Assembly: GCA_001637315.1 (NCBI GenBank)
Contig: LSZA01000008.1
Location: 1 to 64,000, forward strand
Source: Phormidium willei BDU 130791
GTDB taxonomy: Bacteria > Cyanobacteriota > Cyanobacteriia > Cyanobacteriales > Geitlerinemataceae
Direction of reading: 5' to 3'
Length of the DNA: 64,000 bases
The notes beneath the pieces were generated by a model. It was not told the DNA's origin. It worked only from the letters and a program-made list of their open reading frames with translations, and made no database searches. Shown here one piece after another: positions 24,973-34,744 of the stretch. Within the stretch, counting starts at the first letter, position 1. The number at the start of each line of letters is the position of its first letter. A program made the translations under genes and the position numbers.

Positions 24973-26562
24973 TTAAACCTGAACCAAGGTTGTGGCATCT
25001 TGCGGCGATTTGTCCACCATCGGCGCACTTAACGCCTCCTCAAGTTCAGCGCAGCCGAGCCGTTCTTCTAAAATGTCCATCACCTCCCGGCCAAAATCAT
25101 TGGGATTGCGTTGCCAGGCTTCGAGACACACCTCCCCAAAAAATGAGCCGAGGGGTTCCGGGTTCCAGAGCAGTTTACGAGCCGTCCAGGGCATTAAACT
25201 CATGGGATTATATCCCGGTTTCAAGACCTCCTGCTCAAAGGCGTAGTCTTCCAAGTGGGTGTGGGGTTGTAGGCCAATAAAGAAAATAGCGGGTTCGACC
25301 TTCTCACGACCAAAAATTCGCTCCAACTCCCGATGATAGGCGATCGTTTGGCGAATGGTTTCATAGGTCTCGTCAATGACATTAAAGGAATAGTTGACAG
25401 AGACCAAATCATGAAACCCAGCCGCTTTGAGATCGCGGCAGTTTTCTAAAACCACCCGCAAGTTATACCCCATCCGCATCTTGCGGACTAACTCCTGAGA
25501 GCCGCTGGTGATGCCAATCTCAAAGTAATTCATCCCCGTTTTGACCATCAGATCACAGAGTTCTGGGGTCAAGTTGTCGGCGCGAATATACGCCGCCCAA
25601 TGGATATCATCCATCCCTGAATCCACGATTTTTTGCAGGAGTTCTATGGCATCCTGGATATAGCGGCGGGCGGGGATAAATTGAGCGTCGGTAAACCAGA
25701 AATTACGAATGCCTCGATCATAAAGTTGGCGCATCTCGGCGACCACTTCATCGGCGGGGTTGATGCGGACTTGTTTGCCCTCAATGACGGTATAAACGCA
25801 GTAACAGCAGTTATGGGGACAACCGCGTTTAGTCTGAACGCCGAGATAAAAGTCTTGATCGAGAAAGTAATAGTCAAACTGGCTCCAAATGCTGGCAATG
25901 TAATCGTAGTTACAGGCCGTTTTTTCAATGGGAGCGGGTTTTTCGTGAATTAAACGCTCTCGGGGTTGAGTTTCGCCGGCGACATAACAGCGTTCGTCTT
26001 GAAACGCTTGTCCCCGCAGGAGTTTTTCTAATAGGGCTTCTCCTTCGCCGACGGAAATAATACTTCCTTTGGGTAAACTGCGGCCGAGTTGCTCGTAAAA
26101 GACACTGACGGCCCCTCCTCCGACCACGACCCGGGCCTGGGGATGGTAACGGCGAGCTCGTTTTAAGCCTTGACGAATCAGTCCTAGGTTACGCCAGAGT
26201 TCGCCGTAGTAGGAGCCGGCCAGGCGTAATCCCCCTAAGGCCCCTCGTAACTTGACGAGGGGATTGTCGGCATAGTAAAACTCAAAGGCGTTCTGTAGGG
26301 GATTGCCACCGCGTCCGCCAACGGGGGCGTAGATTTGGATGTCTCGCCAGGAAAAGACGAGTAACTGGGGTTGGAACTCGTCGATACAGCGTTCTAGAGC
26401 GCCGTTGAAGTCTAAGGGGGGAATCGCTCCGAGATCGAAGATTCGCTGTTTAATGTCGGGGAAGAGTTTGTGTAGATGATCCGCGAGATACACCACCCCA
26501 ATGGGAAAGATGGGGTTACAGGGAAGGCGGACATAGAGGACGCGATCGAGGTTGGTCGTCAT
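24973..26562 (-). CDS. B12-binding-domain radical SAM protein
   Basis: 529 residues. The N-terminal cobalamin-binding-like Rossmann region (RVLYVRLPCNPIFPIGVVYLA, VVVGGGAVSVF, ISVGEGEALLEKLL) is followed by a radical SAM barrel with TKRGCPHNCCYC (the CxxxCxxC iron-sulfur motif) and downstream FWFTDAQFIPARRY and FEIGITSGSQELVRKM. It cleaves SAM reductively to drive a radical reaction on an unknown substrate. Similar cyanobacterial proteins have been annotated as linked to photosystem II high-light acclimation; I mention this only as a possibility. The gene stands alone. Confidence 0.85.
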   Translation of the reverse strand: MTTNLDRVLYVRLPCNPIFPIGVVYLADHLHKLFPDIKQRIFDLGAIPPLDFNGALERCIDEFQPQLLVFSWRDIQIYAPVGGRGGNPLQNAFEFYYADNPLVKLRGALGGLRLAGSYYGELWRNLGLIRQGLKRARRYHPQARVVVGGGAVSVFYEQLGRSLPKGSIISVGEGEALLEKLLRGQAFQDERCYVAGETQPRERLIHEKPAPIEKTACNYDYIASIWSQFDYYFLDQDFYLGVQTKRGCPHNCCYCVYTVIEGKQVRINPADEVVAEMRQLYDRGIRNFWFTDAQFIPARRYIQDAIELLQKIVDSGMDDIHWAAYIRADNLTPELCDLMVKTGMNYFEIGITSGSQELVRKMRMGYNLRVVLENCRDLKAAGFHDLVSVNYSFNVIDETYETIRQTIAYHRELERIFGREKVEPAIFFIGLQPHTHLEDYAFEQEVLKPGYNPMSLMPWTARKLLWNPEPLGSFFGEVCLEAWQRNPNDFGREVMDILEERLGCAELEEALSAPMVDKSPQDATTLVQV

Positions 26563-26974
26563 AAAAATGCTTCATATATCTTTAATTTTTACCATAACAT
26601 TTGTTTCCTAACCTTGCTCAGATGGGTCATATCAGGGGACGGCTGGGAGTGATTCGGGATAAATCGAAAAAAAAAATAAAATTTTGATGCTAATTTTTAG
26701 ACCCCTAACGGCGGGAGTCTGGGGACGTCAACGAGGGGATCTCGATGGAGGAGGAGGCTAGAGAGTTATTTGCGGGGCGATCGCCTTGAGAATTGCCCCT
26801 CATCTCCCTAAAAGCCAGCCAATCGCCAATTTGACCCCGTTAGACCACGAAGATGAGGTGAAGTCTTTTTAGAGAGTTGGTATTCGCTTTTACAGCCACT
26901 TGGGATCGCCAGGTGTTAGTCTTCGGATATAACAATCGCTTTCGATTTTAACTAGACTAAGACGCTCAAACGTT
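26563..26974. other. Intergenic region upstream of the DUF1830 gene
   Basis: 412 bp with no supported gene. It contains an A-rich stretch (26669-26690) and a HIP1 site. I looked for tRNA, small-RNA core motifs and repeats and found none. Confidence 0.4.
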
Positions 26975-27394
26975 ATGGCTCAAATACTCGATCCCTTACC
27001 GAAGGACAGCTCCGACCCGATCCTTTGCTGTTATATCAACGCAACCAGCCAGATTCAAATCGCCCGCATCACCAATATTCAAAACTGGTACTTTGAACGG
27101 GTTGTGTTTCCTGGACAGCGGCTTGTCTTTGAGGCGATGCCCCAAGCTCAACTCGAAATCCACACCGGAATGATGGCCAGTGCAATCCTCTCGGACACCA
27201 TTTCTTGCAAACGCCTGCAAGTTTCAATGGAACCTGAAACCGATGCGAAGGCAGAACCGGAGGCTAACGGTGAGAGCGATTCTACCGCAAAAGGGGATCT
27301 CCATGATGTAAAGAATCATGAACCTTCACCTCGGTCTAGTCCTAGACCGGGAACCGATGATAACAAAGCCCCCGCCCTAGCTTCAGTTGACTAG
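26975..27394 (+). CDS. DUF1830 domain protein
   Basis: 139 residues. The first ~90 carry the cyanobacterial DUF1830 pattern: PILCCYINATSQIQIARI, NWYFERVVFPGQRLVFEA, LEIHTGMMASAI and SDTISCKRLQV. The rest is a low-complexity acidic, Ser/Pro-rich tail that is probably disordered. No membrane segment is present. The function of the family is unknown; it is nearly confined to cyanobacteria. It is followed at 149 bp by a DUF4079 gene on the same strand. Confidence 0.85.
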   Translation: MAQILDPLPKDSSDPILCCYINATSQIQIARITNIQNWYFERVVFPGQRLVFEAMPQAQLEIHTGMMASAILSDTISCKRLQVSMEPETDAKAEPEANGESDSTAKGDLHDVKNHEPSPRSSPRPGTDDNKAPALASVD

Positions 27395-27542
27395 AGGTCA
27401 ATTCTGGACGGATTGCCATCACACCGAATACCCCCTTCAGGGGCGATCGCCGCACTCTTAGCGTTGTTAACCAAGGCTGTGCATCGGATCGCCCCTGCGA
27501 TCGCGGTAAAATCGAAGTCAACGCAGCTTCGGGGTTTGTATT

Positions 27543-27983
27543 GTGGATCTTCCGTCCTTTCTCTGGTTATGGCGCTTCGCGGCTTGGTCTATGGGACTGT
27601 CATTAGGGGCCTATGGGTTACTCGCCATCAGTGGCCTGAGTCTTTGGAACGCTCGCCGTCGCCAACAGCCCCGTCCCGCCTGGATTCCCGTCGTCCATCG
27701 AGGACTAGGTATTAGCCTAGTGCTATTGGTGCTGTTTTTGCTGGCCATTGGCCTGATTGGGACGTTCGGCCATTACGGGAATCTGGGTCATTCTTGGCAT
27801 CTCCCCGCCGGATTGACGGTGGTGACGTTGGTGTTCACCTCAGCAGTGACCGGTTGGCGGATTCATCCCAAACAGCCCCAGATGCGACGACTGCACATTA
27901 CCAGCAACCTGTTACTGGCTCTGGGCTTTCTAGCGGTATCCTGGAGTGGCTGGACGGTTGTACAAAAGTATTTGCCCCCCTGA
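27543..27983 (+). CDS. DUF4079 membrane protein
   Basis: 146 residues from GTG, with four predicted membrane helices (for example FAAWSMGLSLGAYGLLAISG, LGISLVLLVLFLLAIGLIG, LTVVTLVFTSAVTGW, LLLALGFLAVSW). Conserved histidines lie near the helix ends (VHRGLG, GHYGNLGHSWHLPAG, LHITSN), a layout reminiscent of di-heme b-type membrane cytochromes. This is a cyanobacterial and plastid family without a settled role. The next gene begins 2 bp after its stop, so the two are co-transcribed. Confidence 0.8.
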   Translation: MDLPSFLWLWRFAAWSMGLSLGAYGLLAISGLSLWNARRRQQPRPAWIPVVHRGLGISLVLLVLFLLAIGLIGTFGHYGNLGHSWHLPAGLTVVTLVFTSAVTGWRIHPKQPQMRRLHITSNLLLALGFLAVSWSGWTVVQKYLPP

Positions 27984-27985
27984 CT

Positions 27986-28528
27986 ATGACCTTGCCTTCT
28001 GACCCTTTACGATTTCGCATTTCCCCCCTGATTCGCATCACGCTATTGGGGTTATATTTAGCGTTAACGGTTCCGCTTCCTATTCTTGCCCAAGCCACCA
28101 ACGCCCCTGTTCCGCCCCTATTTCTTGGCGTGGGGTTAGCGTTGGGTTGGCTTCTACTCTATGGGGCCTTGAGTGAACGGGTGATTCTCGATGAGTCTGG
28201 AATTGGAGTGAGTTATCCAGGCTGGTTTGCCAAGATTTTTCGTAAGGGTTGGTTCCTCCCTTGGGACTCGGTTAAGGCCTTGAAACCTAGAACCACGGGA
28301 CAAGGAGGATTGGTCTATTATTTCCTCAGTCATGCCGGAGAGGGCTATTTGTTGCCAATGCGTGTGGCTGGATTCTCCCGTTTAGTCAAACAGGTCGAGG
28401 CCAAAACGGGAATTGATACCCGCGATGTGCGCCCTCTGGCTCAACCTTGGATGTATCTGATTCTTTTGGGATTGACTCTACTGCTGGGGTTAGTGGATTT
28501 GTGGGCGATCGCCAACGCCTCACACTAG
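27986..28528 (+). CDS. Conserved membrane protein, PH-like middle
   Basis: 180 residues. Two N-terminal helices (IRITLLGLYLALTVPLPILA and LFLGVGLALGWLLLYGAL) precede a soluble beta-rich segment (RVILDESGIGVSYPGWF, GWFLPWDSVKALKPRT, GEGYLLPMRVAGFSRLV) resembling bacterial PH-like domains. A last helix (LILLGLTLLLGLVDLWA) closes the protein. ATG 27986 directly follows the DUF4079 stop. The role is unknown; operon pairing suggests a shared membrane function. Confidence 0.75.
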   Translation: MTLPSDPLRFRISPLIRITLLGLYLALTVPLPILAQATNAPVPPLFLGVGLALGWLLLYGALSERVILDESGIGVSYPGWFAKIFRKGWFLPWDSVKALKPRTTGQGGLVYYFLSHAGEGYLLPMRVAGFSRLVKQVEAKTGIDTRDVRPLAQPWMYLILLGLTLLLGLVDLWAIANASH

Positions 28529-28614
28529 CACCTCACCATAGCCCAAGTGGGTCTGAATCGGACAAAAAACTGGAGAAAAGAAGGCAACAGATAGGGATAC
28601 CAATTTTGCCGACT

Positions 28615-30762
28615 CTACTCATCTCGAATTTGTTCGAGCTTTTCTTGAATTTCTGGATTATAAAGACGTAAATAATTCCAGTAATTCCCCATTACCGAAC
28701 CAATATAACCTTGAGTTTCAGGAAAGGGAATTTGTGAAACAAAAACATCGGGATCATTAAAGCTAAAGCGAGAAATCCAACGGTCAACATTTCCCGGTCC
28801 AGCATTGTAGCTCGCCAGAGCAAACAGGGTATTGTTGTTGTACTCATTGTGAGTATAGTCGAGATAGAGGGTTCCCAAACGGATATTATCATCAGGCTCT
28901 GTGAGATCCCTCGGCGGTGCTTCATCCCGTTGCGCTGCAATCCAATCAGCGGTTTCTGGGAGGACTTGCATCAGTCCCACCGCATTGGCAACGGAGCGAA
29001 TTTTGGGCATAAAGCGAGATTCTTGGCGAATCAAGGCTACCGTTAACAAGGGATCGAGTTGACGGGCTTCAGACCAACGTAGAATTGGCTCTCGGTAGGG
29101 AAAAGGATAAAGACTATACCAATAAGCCGGTTCTGCCTTGAAGGCTTCATACTCGGCCAGTTCTTCGGGATCATCGCGCCAACCCAGACTCGACAACATA
29201 AACAGACTATCGAGGTAATCCCCAATGACCTGTAACATTAATCCTTCCGTATATTGTTCCGCCACGGTGGGGTTCATGGGGTCAGGAAATTCCATTTGCC
29301 AGCGTCGCCAGGCCGCCTCATCCATCCCCAGAGCGTAGAGTTCCCGTGTCAGATCCGAGCCTGCGGGGAGTAGGGGACGCTCCGCCAGATCCTGGACGGT
29401 TGGGGTGAGCGATCGCACCGTCGTAAACGTCCCCACATTCCAGCCGAGAAGGGAGGCTGCCCGCCAAGCATAATAAGACTCAGGATAGCGCTGTAACAAG
29501 GCTGTAAAGGCTGCTTCAGCATCATCACGACGATTGAGTCTCTGAGCCCATTTACCAATCCAAAACGCCGCCTGGGGAGCATCCTCACTATCAGGATTCT
29601 CCGTCAACAGTTGTTTGGCCCAATCCCAGGCTTGGCGCAAATTCCCCTGTTGGGCAGCATTTTGGGCATTTTGCCAGCGAATCTCAGCGGCGGTGTCGGA
29701 GTGGCTATATTGCGTTAACACCGACTGACGGGCTTGTTGAGCCGATTGAGAGCTGCCCAATTCGTCTAACATCTGCGATCGCAGCAACAGGGCCTCAGCC
29801 GCTTGATTGGGAAAGTTAGCAATCACCTGATCCAACAGAGGAATGGCCTCACGAGGCGAGTCCACCATCTCCGCCAAGCGTAACAGGCCCGTCGCGGTCT
29901 CGGGCGCCTCCGGGAAGGCCTGAATCAGAATCCGATAACGTTGACGAGCGCGGTTGCGCTCCCCTCCCAATTGCAGTCCTCGGGCAGTACGGTAGAGATT
30001 GCGCGGTGTATTGGCCGCACGGGCGTAAGCATTCCCGGCTTTGCCATAGAGAGTTTTTTCCCAATAGCCAAAGGCGATCGTTTCCCAATCTTCTCGAGTC
30101 AGACGCTCACGGTGTTGGCTCACCCGGCGATCAAGCAGTTCCGTAAAATTCTCCAAATAGAGGTGGGTTGAGAGGACCTTGAGGAGATCTGGGTCATTCG
30201 GTTGCGTTTCTAGGCGTTTCAGGGCAATTTCCGCGCTGCGAGGATGACGGGGAAACTCCGCTAGGGCTTGGTCCCACCATTGTGGATCTTGTTCTCCGAG
30301 GGCGTATAAAGCCTCAGCCGCCAGGGGATCTTCGGGAAAATCTCGGAGAATCTGCTGATAGAGGTCTTGAGCCTGAGCATCATTTCCGGCCAAGTTCTGA
30401 GCTTGGGCCTGGGCCAGCAAAATATAGCCCCCGAGATGGGACGCTCGCGGGCGGACTGAGTCCAGTCGGGCCATCGCCTCATCGGGCTGGCCCTCGGCGA
30501 TGGCCTGAACCGCTAACAGATAGGCGGCGCGATCGCGATCGGCAGAGGCTGGCCCCTCGGCCAAGCGTTCAAGCTCATCCTGCTGTCGGGACGGCCCGAG
30601 GGATAGAGCCGCCACGGTATCTGAATTCTCGGTCTGAGGGGGAAACGCCTCCCCCCCGCGACGACCAGACCAGAAGATGCCAGCCACCAAGGCAACGAGG
30701 CCAAGGCTCAACAGCAGGATCAGTTGCAGAGGTCGAACGCGGTGTTGCAGTCTCTTTGGCAT
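28615..30762 (-). CDS. slt: Soluble-type lytic transglycosylase (Slt70-like)
   Basis: 715 residues. An N-terminal signal anchor (LQLILLLSLGLVALVAGIF) is followed by a long all-helical TPR-like superhelix (EALYALGEQDPQWWDQALAE, GLLRLAEMVDSPREAIPLLDQ, WQNAQNAAQQGNLRQAW). The C-terminal lysozyme-like domain has the catalytic Glu in LIRQESRFMPKIRSVANAVG, then LMQVLPETADWIA and LASYNAGPGNVDRWI. It cleaves peptidoglycan to 1,6-anhydromuropeptides at the cell envelope. The start ATG 30762 places the basic N-terminus ahead of the membrane segment as expected. Confidence 0.93.
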   Translation of the reverse strand: MPKRLQHRVRPLQLILLLSLGLVALVAGIFWSGRRGGEAFPPQTENSDTVAALSLGPSRQQDELERLAEGPASADRDRAAYLLAVQAIAEGQPDEAMARLDSVRPRASHLGGYILLAQAQAQNLAGNDAQAQDLYQQILRDFPEDPLAAEALYALGEQDPQWWDQALAEFPRHPRSAEIALKRLETQPNDPDLLKVLSTHLYLENFTELLDRRVSQHRERLTREDWETIAFGYWEKTLYGKAGNAYARAANTPRNLYRTARGLQLGGERNRARQRYRILIQAFPEAPETATGLLRLAEMVDSPREAIPLLDQVIANFPNQAAEALLLRSQMLDELGSSQSAQQARQSVLTQYSHSDTAAEIRWQNAQNAAQQGNLRQAWDWAKQLLTENPDSEDAPQAAFWIGKWAQRLNRRDDAEAAFTALLQRYPESYYAWRAASLLGWNVGTFTTVRSLTPTVQDLAERPLLPAGSDLTRELYALGMDEAAWRRWQMEFPDPMNPTVAEQYTEGLMLQVIGDYLDSLFMLSSLGWRDDPEELAEYEAFKAEPAYWYSLYPFPYREPILRWSEARQLDPLLTVALIRQESRFMPKIRSVANAVGLMQVLPETADWIAAQRDEAPPRDLTEPDDNIRLGTLYLDYTHNEYNNNTLFALASYNAGPGNVDRWISRFSFNDPDVFVSQIPFPETQGYIGSVMGNYWNYLRLYNPEIQEKLEQIRDE

Positions 30763-31005
30763 CGTAGTTGAGAAAAGAGTTGAGGAGAGAACAAGGATAT
30801 CGAAGACATTTTGGCTCAGCTCTAGCGCATCGCAATGGATTTCCTAAAGGCGATGATCTTAAGATTGGCCGGGAATTCCCATGAATTGTAACAATGGCAC
30901 CCGAAATTGGGGCGAGGGGTCAGACTGGGACCGCGATCGTCACAGGTCGCCATAATTCTTGTACATTAGACAGGGTAGATCCTACGAAAGACCTTTTGTT
31001 AAGCA

Positions 31006-32397
31006 TTGACAATGACCTTATCACCCTCATTTAATTTTGTTATCGATCCCGGTGGATTTTCACCCCTTTTAGCCACAGCAACGGAAGCAGAAGCCGATGG
31101 AGCAACCGTCTTAGGCGGTGTTCTGCTGAGTTTAATTGTAATTTACCTAGCCAGCAAGCTGGGGGGCGAAATTTGTGCGCGCATCAATCTTCCTCCCGTG
31201 TTAGGAGATTTGGTGGGGGGAGTCGTCGTCGGTATTTCAGTCTTAAACCTGATTATTTTCCCCGAGAGTGGGGCGCAAGCTGGCGACTCTCTGATTTTTC
31301 GCTTCATTGAAGCGACGGGGGAACTGACCCCTGAAACCCTAGCCGCCTCGTTTTCTGCCGAGAGTGAAGTGATTAATATCCTCTCGGAATTGGGGGTGAT
31401 TATTCTCCTGTTTGAAATCGGTTTAGAGTCCGAGCTTGGGGAACTGATTAAATATGGTCCCCAAGCTGCCATTGTTGCCGTGGTCGGGGTGGTCGCACCC
31501 TTTGCGATGGGAACGGCTGGTCTGATTTACTTGTTTGAGACCCCAGCCATTCCGGCTATTTTTGCCGGTGCAGCTTTGACGGCAACGAGCATTGGTATCA
31601 CCGCTAAAGTCTTGGCCGAAATTAATAAACTCAGTTCCAAAGAAGGACAGATCATCATCGGGGCAGCGGTTCTCGATGATATTTTGGGAATTGTCGTCCT
31701 GGCTGTGGTCGCCAGTTTAGTTAAAACTGGGGAAGTCCAGGTCAATAATATTCTCTTTCTAACCGTTAGTGCTGGAGCCTTTCTCATTGGCACGATTTTA
31801 GTGGGTCGTCTCCTAGCACCTTATTATGTTTCCCTGGTGGACAAACTGAAAACTCGTGGTCCCCTCTTAATCGTTTCGCTGATTGTCATGTTTCTGTTGT
31901 CCTACGTCGCAGCGGCGATTCAACTTGAGGCGATTCTTGGGGCCTTCGCGGCTGGCTTGATTCTCGGCGAAACGGAAAAACGGCATGAGTTAGAAGAACA
32001 GGTGATTCCCGTGGCCGATATGCTGGTTCCCGTCTTCTTTGTCGTGGTCGGTGCCCGTACCGATTTGGCGGTGTTAAACCCAGCGGTTCCCAGTAATCGC
32101 GAGGGTTTGATTATTGCCACTTTCCTCATTGTGGTGGCGATCATCGGTAAAGTGATCACGGGCTTCACCATCTTTGGCCAACCTGATACCAATCGTCTGG
32201 CGATTGGTGTGGGGATGATTCCTCGGGGTGAAGTCGGTCTTGTCTTTGCTGGTGTGGGTGCAGCCAGTGGGGTTCTCTCGGAATCTCTCGAAGCTGCCAT
32301 CATCGTCATGGTCATCGCGACGACCTTTGTGGCGCCGCCGATGTTACGCTTAGTTCTCGAACGAGGTGACGCGGCTAAGGCGGTGAAAGAGGGCTGA
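31006..32397 (+). CDS. Cation:proton antiporter (CPA2 / NapA-NhaS3-like)
   Basis: 463 residues, about 13 hydrophobic segments. Typical motifs: LPPVLGDLVGGVVVGISVLN, LLFEIGLESELGEL, LTATSIGITAKVLAE and AAVLDDILGIVVLAVVAS. The last carries the paired acidic residues of the ion site. AAAIQLEAILGAFAAGLILGE and GMIPRGEVGLVFAGVG follow. The family exchanges Na+ or K+ for H+. The cyanobacterial member NhaS3 lies in the thylakoid membrane; whether this is its orthologue needs a tree. It is preceded by a 243-bp spacer. Confidence 0.9.
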   Translation: MTMTLSPSFNFVIDPGGFSPLLATATEAEADGATVLGGVLLSLIVIYLASKLGGEICARINLPPVLGDLVGGVVVGISVLNLIIFPESGAQAGDSLIFRFIEATGELTPETLAASFSAESEVINILSELGVIILLFEIGLESELGELIKYGPQAAIVAVVGVVAPFAMGTAGLIYLFETPAIPAIFAGAALTATSIGITAKVLAEINKLSSKEGQIIIGAAVLDDILGIVVLAVVASLVKTGEVQVNNILFLTVSAGAFLIGTILVGRLLAPYYVSLVDKLKTRGPLLIVSLIVMFLLSYVAAAIQLEAILGAFAAGLILGETEKRHELEEQVIPVADMLVPVFFVVVGARTDLAVLNPAVPSNREGLIIATFLIVVAIIGKVITGFTIFGQPDTNRLAIGVGMIPRGEVGLVFAGVGAASGVLSESLEAAIIVMVIATTFVAPPMLRLVLERGDAAKAVKEG

Positions 32398-32490
32398 AGA
32401 TGCCCATCGCTGAGGCGGTTGTCAACGAACTGCCTCAACAGACCCAGAGAGATGTTCATGTTCTCTCTGGGTTGACCGGTTAGGTCGCGA

Positions 32491-32901
32491 CTAGGCGCTC
32501 ACCTCGACTTCGCTGGTGTCGACTTCGCTGGCTCCTTCTACGCCCTCGGCAATACCGACGAGGCGATCGAGATCCGCTTGAGCCGGTACGGTACCTTTGA
32601 GAACCACCTTCGTCCCGAGTTGGGCGACCCAAATGGTTTCGATGTCATTGGTGTCTGGGTTATCGTCAAAAGCCCGCACCACTCGTTTGGCTAATCCACT
32701 TTGGTCATATTTGCCATCTAGGCCAACTCGTTCGGGTGGAATGGGTTCCCCAGATTCAGCTTCCTCGGCTGACGTGGCGCCAGCGGCAGCGGCAGCAATA
32801 CTGCCTCCAGCCTGTTCAACGGCTTCTTTAATGGGCATCGGCGGAAACTCGTAGGCTTTTTCCTCTTCTTCTTTCCCAAAAATTCGGCTTAACCAACTCA
32901 T
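32491..32901 (-). CDS. BON-domain protein
   Basis: 136 residues. After a short helical start (SWLSRIFGKEEEEKAYEFPP) and an Ala/Glu-rich linker comes one BON domain: GLAKRVVRAFDDNP, DTNDIETIWVAQLGTKVVLKG and TVPAQADLDRLVGIAEGVEG. BON domains bind lipids or hydrophobic ligands and often serve in envelope stability; LysM-less single-BON proteins like this are common in cyanobacteria. No signal peptide is seen, so a cytosolic or membrane-surface place is likely. It is divergent from ilvH with a 93-bp spacer. Confidence 0.85.
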   Translation of the reverse strand: MSWLSRIFGKEEEEKAYEFPPMPIKEAVEQAGGSIAAAAAGATSAEEAESGEPIPPERVGLDGKYDQSGLAKRVVRAFDDNPDTNDIETIWVAQLGTKVVLKGTVPAQADLDRLVGIAEGVEGASEVDTSEVEVSA

Positions 32902-32994
32902 AGATCGTTTTCTCTTTGTTTTTACAATTTCGAGCCGTTTTTATGATACAAGTAACGATTGGTTGCCTAGGAAATTCTTAAGAAAAAACACACA

Positions 32995-33513
32995 ATGAAA
33001 CACACGCTCTCGGTTTTGGTAGAAGATGAGGCGGGCGTGCTGACTCGTATTGCGGCACTGTTCGCCCGTCGTGGCTTTAATATCGAAAGTTTGGCAGTGG
33101 GAACCGGGGAACAGGGTAATGTCTCCCGGGTGACGATGGTGGTCAATGGGAATGACCAGGTCATTGAGCAAATTGTCAAACAACTTTATAAGTTGATCAA
33201 CGTCCTCAAGGTTCAGGATATTACAGAAATTCCCTGTGTGGAACGGGAGTTGATGTTGGTGAAGGTCAATGCGACGAGTAGCACCCGCTCGGAAATTGTG
33301 GAGTTGGCCCAGATTTTTCGCTCTCGGGTGGTGGATGTGGCTGATGACTCGTTAATTCTTGAGGTGGTAGGCGATCCCGGCAAGATGGTAGCCTTTGCTC
33401 AGGTGTTACAGAAGTTTGGTATTCGTGAGATTGCTCGAACTGGTAAAATTGCCCTAACTCGCGAATCTGGTGTTAATACGGAGTTTCTGCGACTGTCGGA
33501 AACGAAATTTTGA
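32995..33513 (+). CDS. ilvH: Acetolactate synthase small (regulatory) subunit
   Basis: 172 residues, normal length. The N-terminal ACT domain reads [32 protein letters not shown], and the C-terminal domain contains [21 protein letters not shown] and [19 protein letters not shown]. IlvH binds valine and confers feedback inhibition on the IlvB catalytic subunit in branched-chain amino-acid synthesis. No ilvB is in the window; separate location is usual in cyanobacteria. Confidence 0.95.
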   Translation: MKHTLSVLVEDEAGVLTRIAALFARRGFNIESLAVGTGEQGNVSRVTMVVNGNDQVIEQIVKQLYKLINVLKVQDITEIPCVERELMLVKVNATSSTRSEIVELAQIFRSRVVDVADDSLILEVVGDPGKMVAFAQVLQKFGIREIARTGKIALTRESGVNTEFLRLSETKF

Positions 33514-33694
33514 CCTCGGTTAGATGGGGTGAGCTTCATTGGGGCTGGTTAGGCGTTGGACTCGATGGTTGAAGCCGACTCGCGGGGCGATCGCCCAGGG
33601 CCAGCAGCGGCCAGATGGAGTGACACTCGCCAAGACTCCCGGCTCGCCAACTTGGGGGCGTTACAGGCATTCACGGACGATAGACTAAGACATC

Positions 33695-34516
33695 ATGAAA
33701 AAACTGCTTAAGGGTCTGCGACAATTTAAGTCGAATTATTTTAGTACCCACCAAGAACTCTTTGAACAATTGTCTCATGGACAAAAACCCAGGGTTCTGT
33801 TTATTACCTGTTCGGATTCACGGATTGACCCGAATTTGATTACGAATGCTGAAGTTGGGGAATTGTTTGTTATCCGCAATGCGGGGAATATCATTCCTCC
33901 GTTTGGGGCGGCCAATGGTGGTGAAGGTGCGGCCGTTGAGTATGCGGTACAAGCTCTGGGGGTTGAGCATATCATTGTCTGCGGCCATTCTCACTGTGGT
34001 GGGATGAAGGGATTACTCAAACGCAGCAGCTTAGAGGAGGAGATGCCTCTGGTGTATGAGTGGTTACGTCATGCTGAAGCGACTCGGCAATTGTTGAAGG
34101 AAAATTATTCGCATTTGGATGGGGAAACGCTGTTAGAGGTGGCGGTGGCGGAAAATGTCCTGACTCAAATTGAGAATTTACGGACTTATCCGGTGATTCA
34201 CTCGAAGCTGTATCGCAATAAACTCCATTTACACGCCTGGATTTATCATATTGAGACGGGGGAGGTGCTGGAGTACGATAGCATCCGTCATGATTTTGTG
34301 CCACCGGATGAGAATGCTATGCTCGAAGCCTCTCCGGTGCAATGTTTCCTTTCGTTACCTGAGGATGTGGAGGAGTTGGTGCCGGGGTATCGGCGATCGC
34401 CCTCTCAAGAACAGGCTACAGAGTCGGTGGCCCAGAACGATCGCGACCCCAATATGCCGTGGCTATCGGCGGAACAGGTGGCTCGTATTCATCACGGGGC
34501 CAATGGGAGCCGCTAA
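33695..34516 (+). CDS. ccaA: Beta-carbonic anhydrase (CcaA type)
   Basis: 273 residues. Zinc and dyad residues are visible: CSDSRIDP (C39, D41, R43), RNAGNIIPPFG and CGHSHCGGMKG (H98, C101). The protein has a C-terminal extension of about 60 residues beyond the catalytic fold (from SPVQCFLSLPEDVEELVPGY), as in carboxysomal CcaA/IcfA, where the tail binds CcmM. It would convert bicarbonate to CO2 next to Rubisco. No ccm genes are nearby. An S4-domain gene begins 5 bp after its stop. Confidence 0.92.
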   Translation: MKKLLKGLRQFKSNYFSTHQELFEQLSHGQKPRVLFITCSDSRIDPNLITNAEVGELFVIRNAGNIIPPFGAANGGEGAAVEYAVQALGVEHIIVCGHSHCGGMKGLLKRSSLEEEMPLVYEWLRHAEATRQLLKENYSHLDGETLLEVAVAENVLTQIENLRTYPVIHSKLYRNKLHLHAWIYHIETGEVLEYDSIRHDFVPPDENAMLEASPVQCFLSLPEDVEELVPGYRRSPSQEQATESVAQNDRDPNMPWLSAEQVARIHHGANGSR

Positions 34517-34521
34517 GCTGT

Positions 34522-34734
34522 ATGAGTGACGATCCCATCACGATCAAACTTGCTCAATTTCTCAAGTGGGTTGGCGCCGTCAATACTGGGGGAGAGGCGA
34601 AGATCTTAATTCAGTATGGCGAAGTGCTCGTCAATGGTGCGGTGGAAACTCGTCGCGGTCGTAAACTTGTGCCAGGGGATGTGGTGGTGGCCCAAGGACA
34701 GGTTTATGAGGTGGCTGAGGAGGACGAGGCTTAG
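34522..34734 (+). CDS. S4-domain RNA-binding protein (YbcJ-like)
   Basis: 70 residues forming a single S4 fold: TIKLAQFLKWVGAVNTGGEA, KILIQYGEVLVNGAVETRRG and RKLVPGDVVVAQGQVYEV. Such stand-alone S4 proteins bind structured RNA, probably ribosomal or tRNA-like, but their exact role is open. ATG 34522 lies 5 bp after ccaA, implying co-transcription. Longer in-frame starts overlap the ccaA end and lack family support. Confidence 0.88.
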   Translation: MSDDPITIKLAQFLKWVGAVNTGGEAKILIQYGEVLVNGAVETRRGRKLVPGDVVVAQGQVYEVAEEDEA

Positions 34735-34744
34735 GAACGGCCGT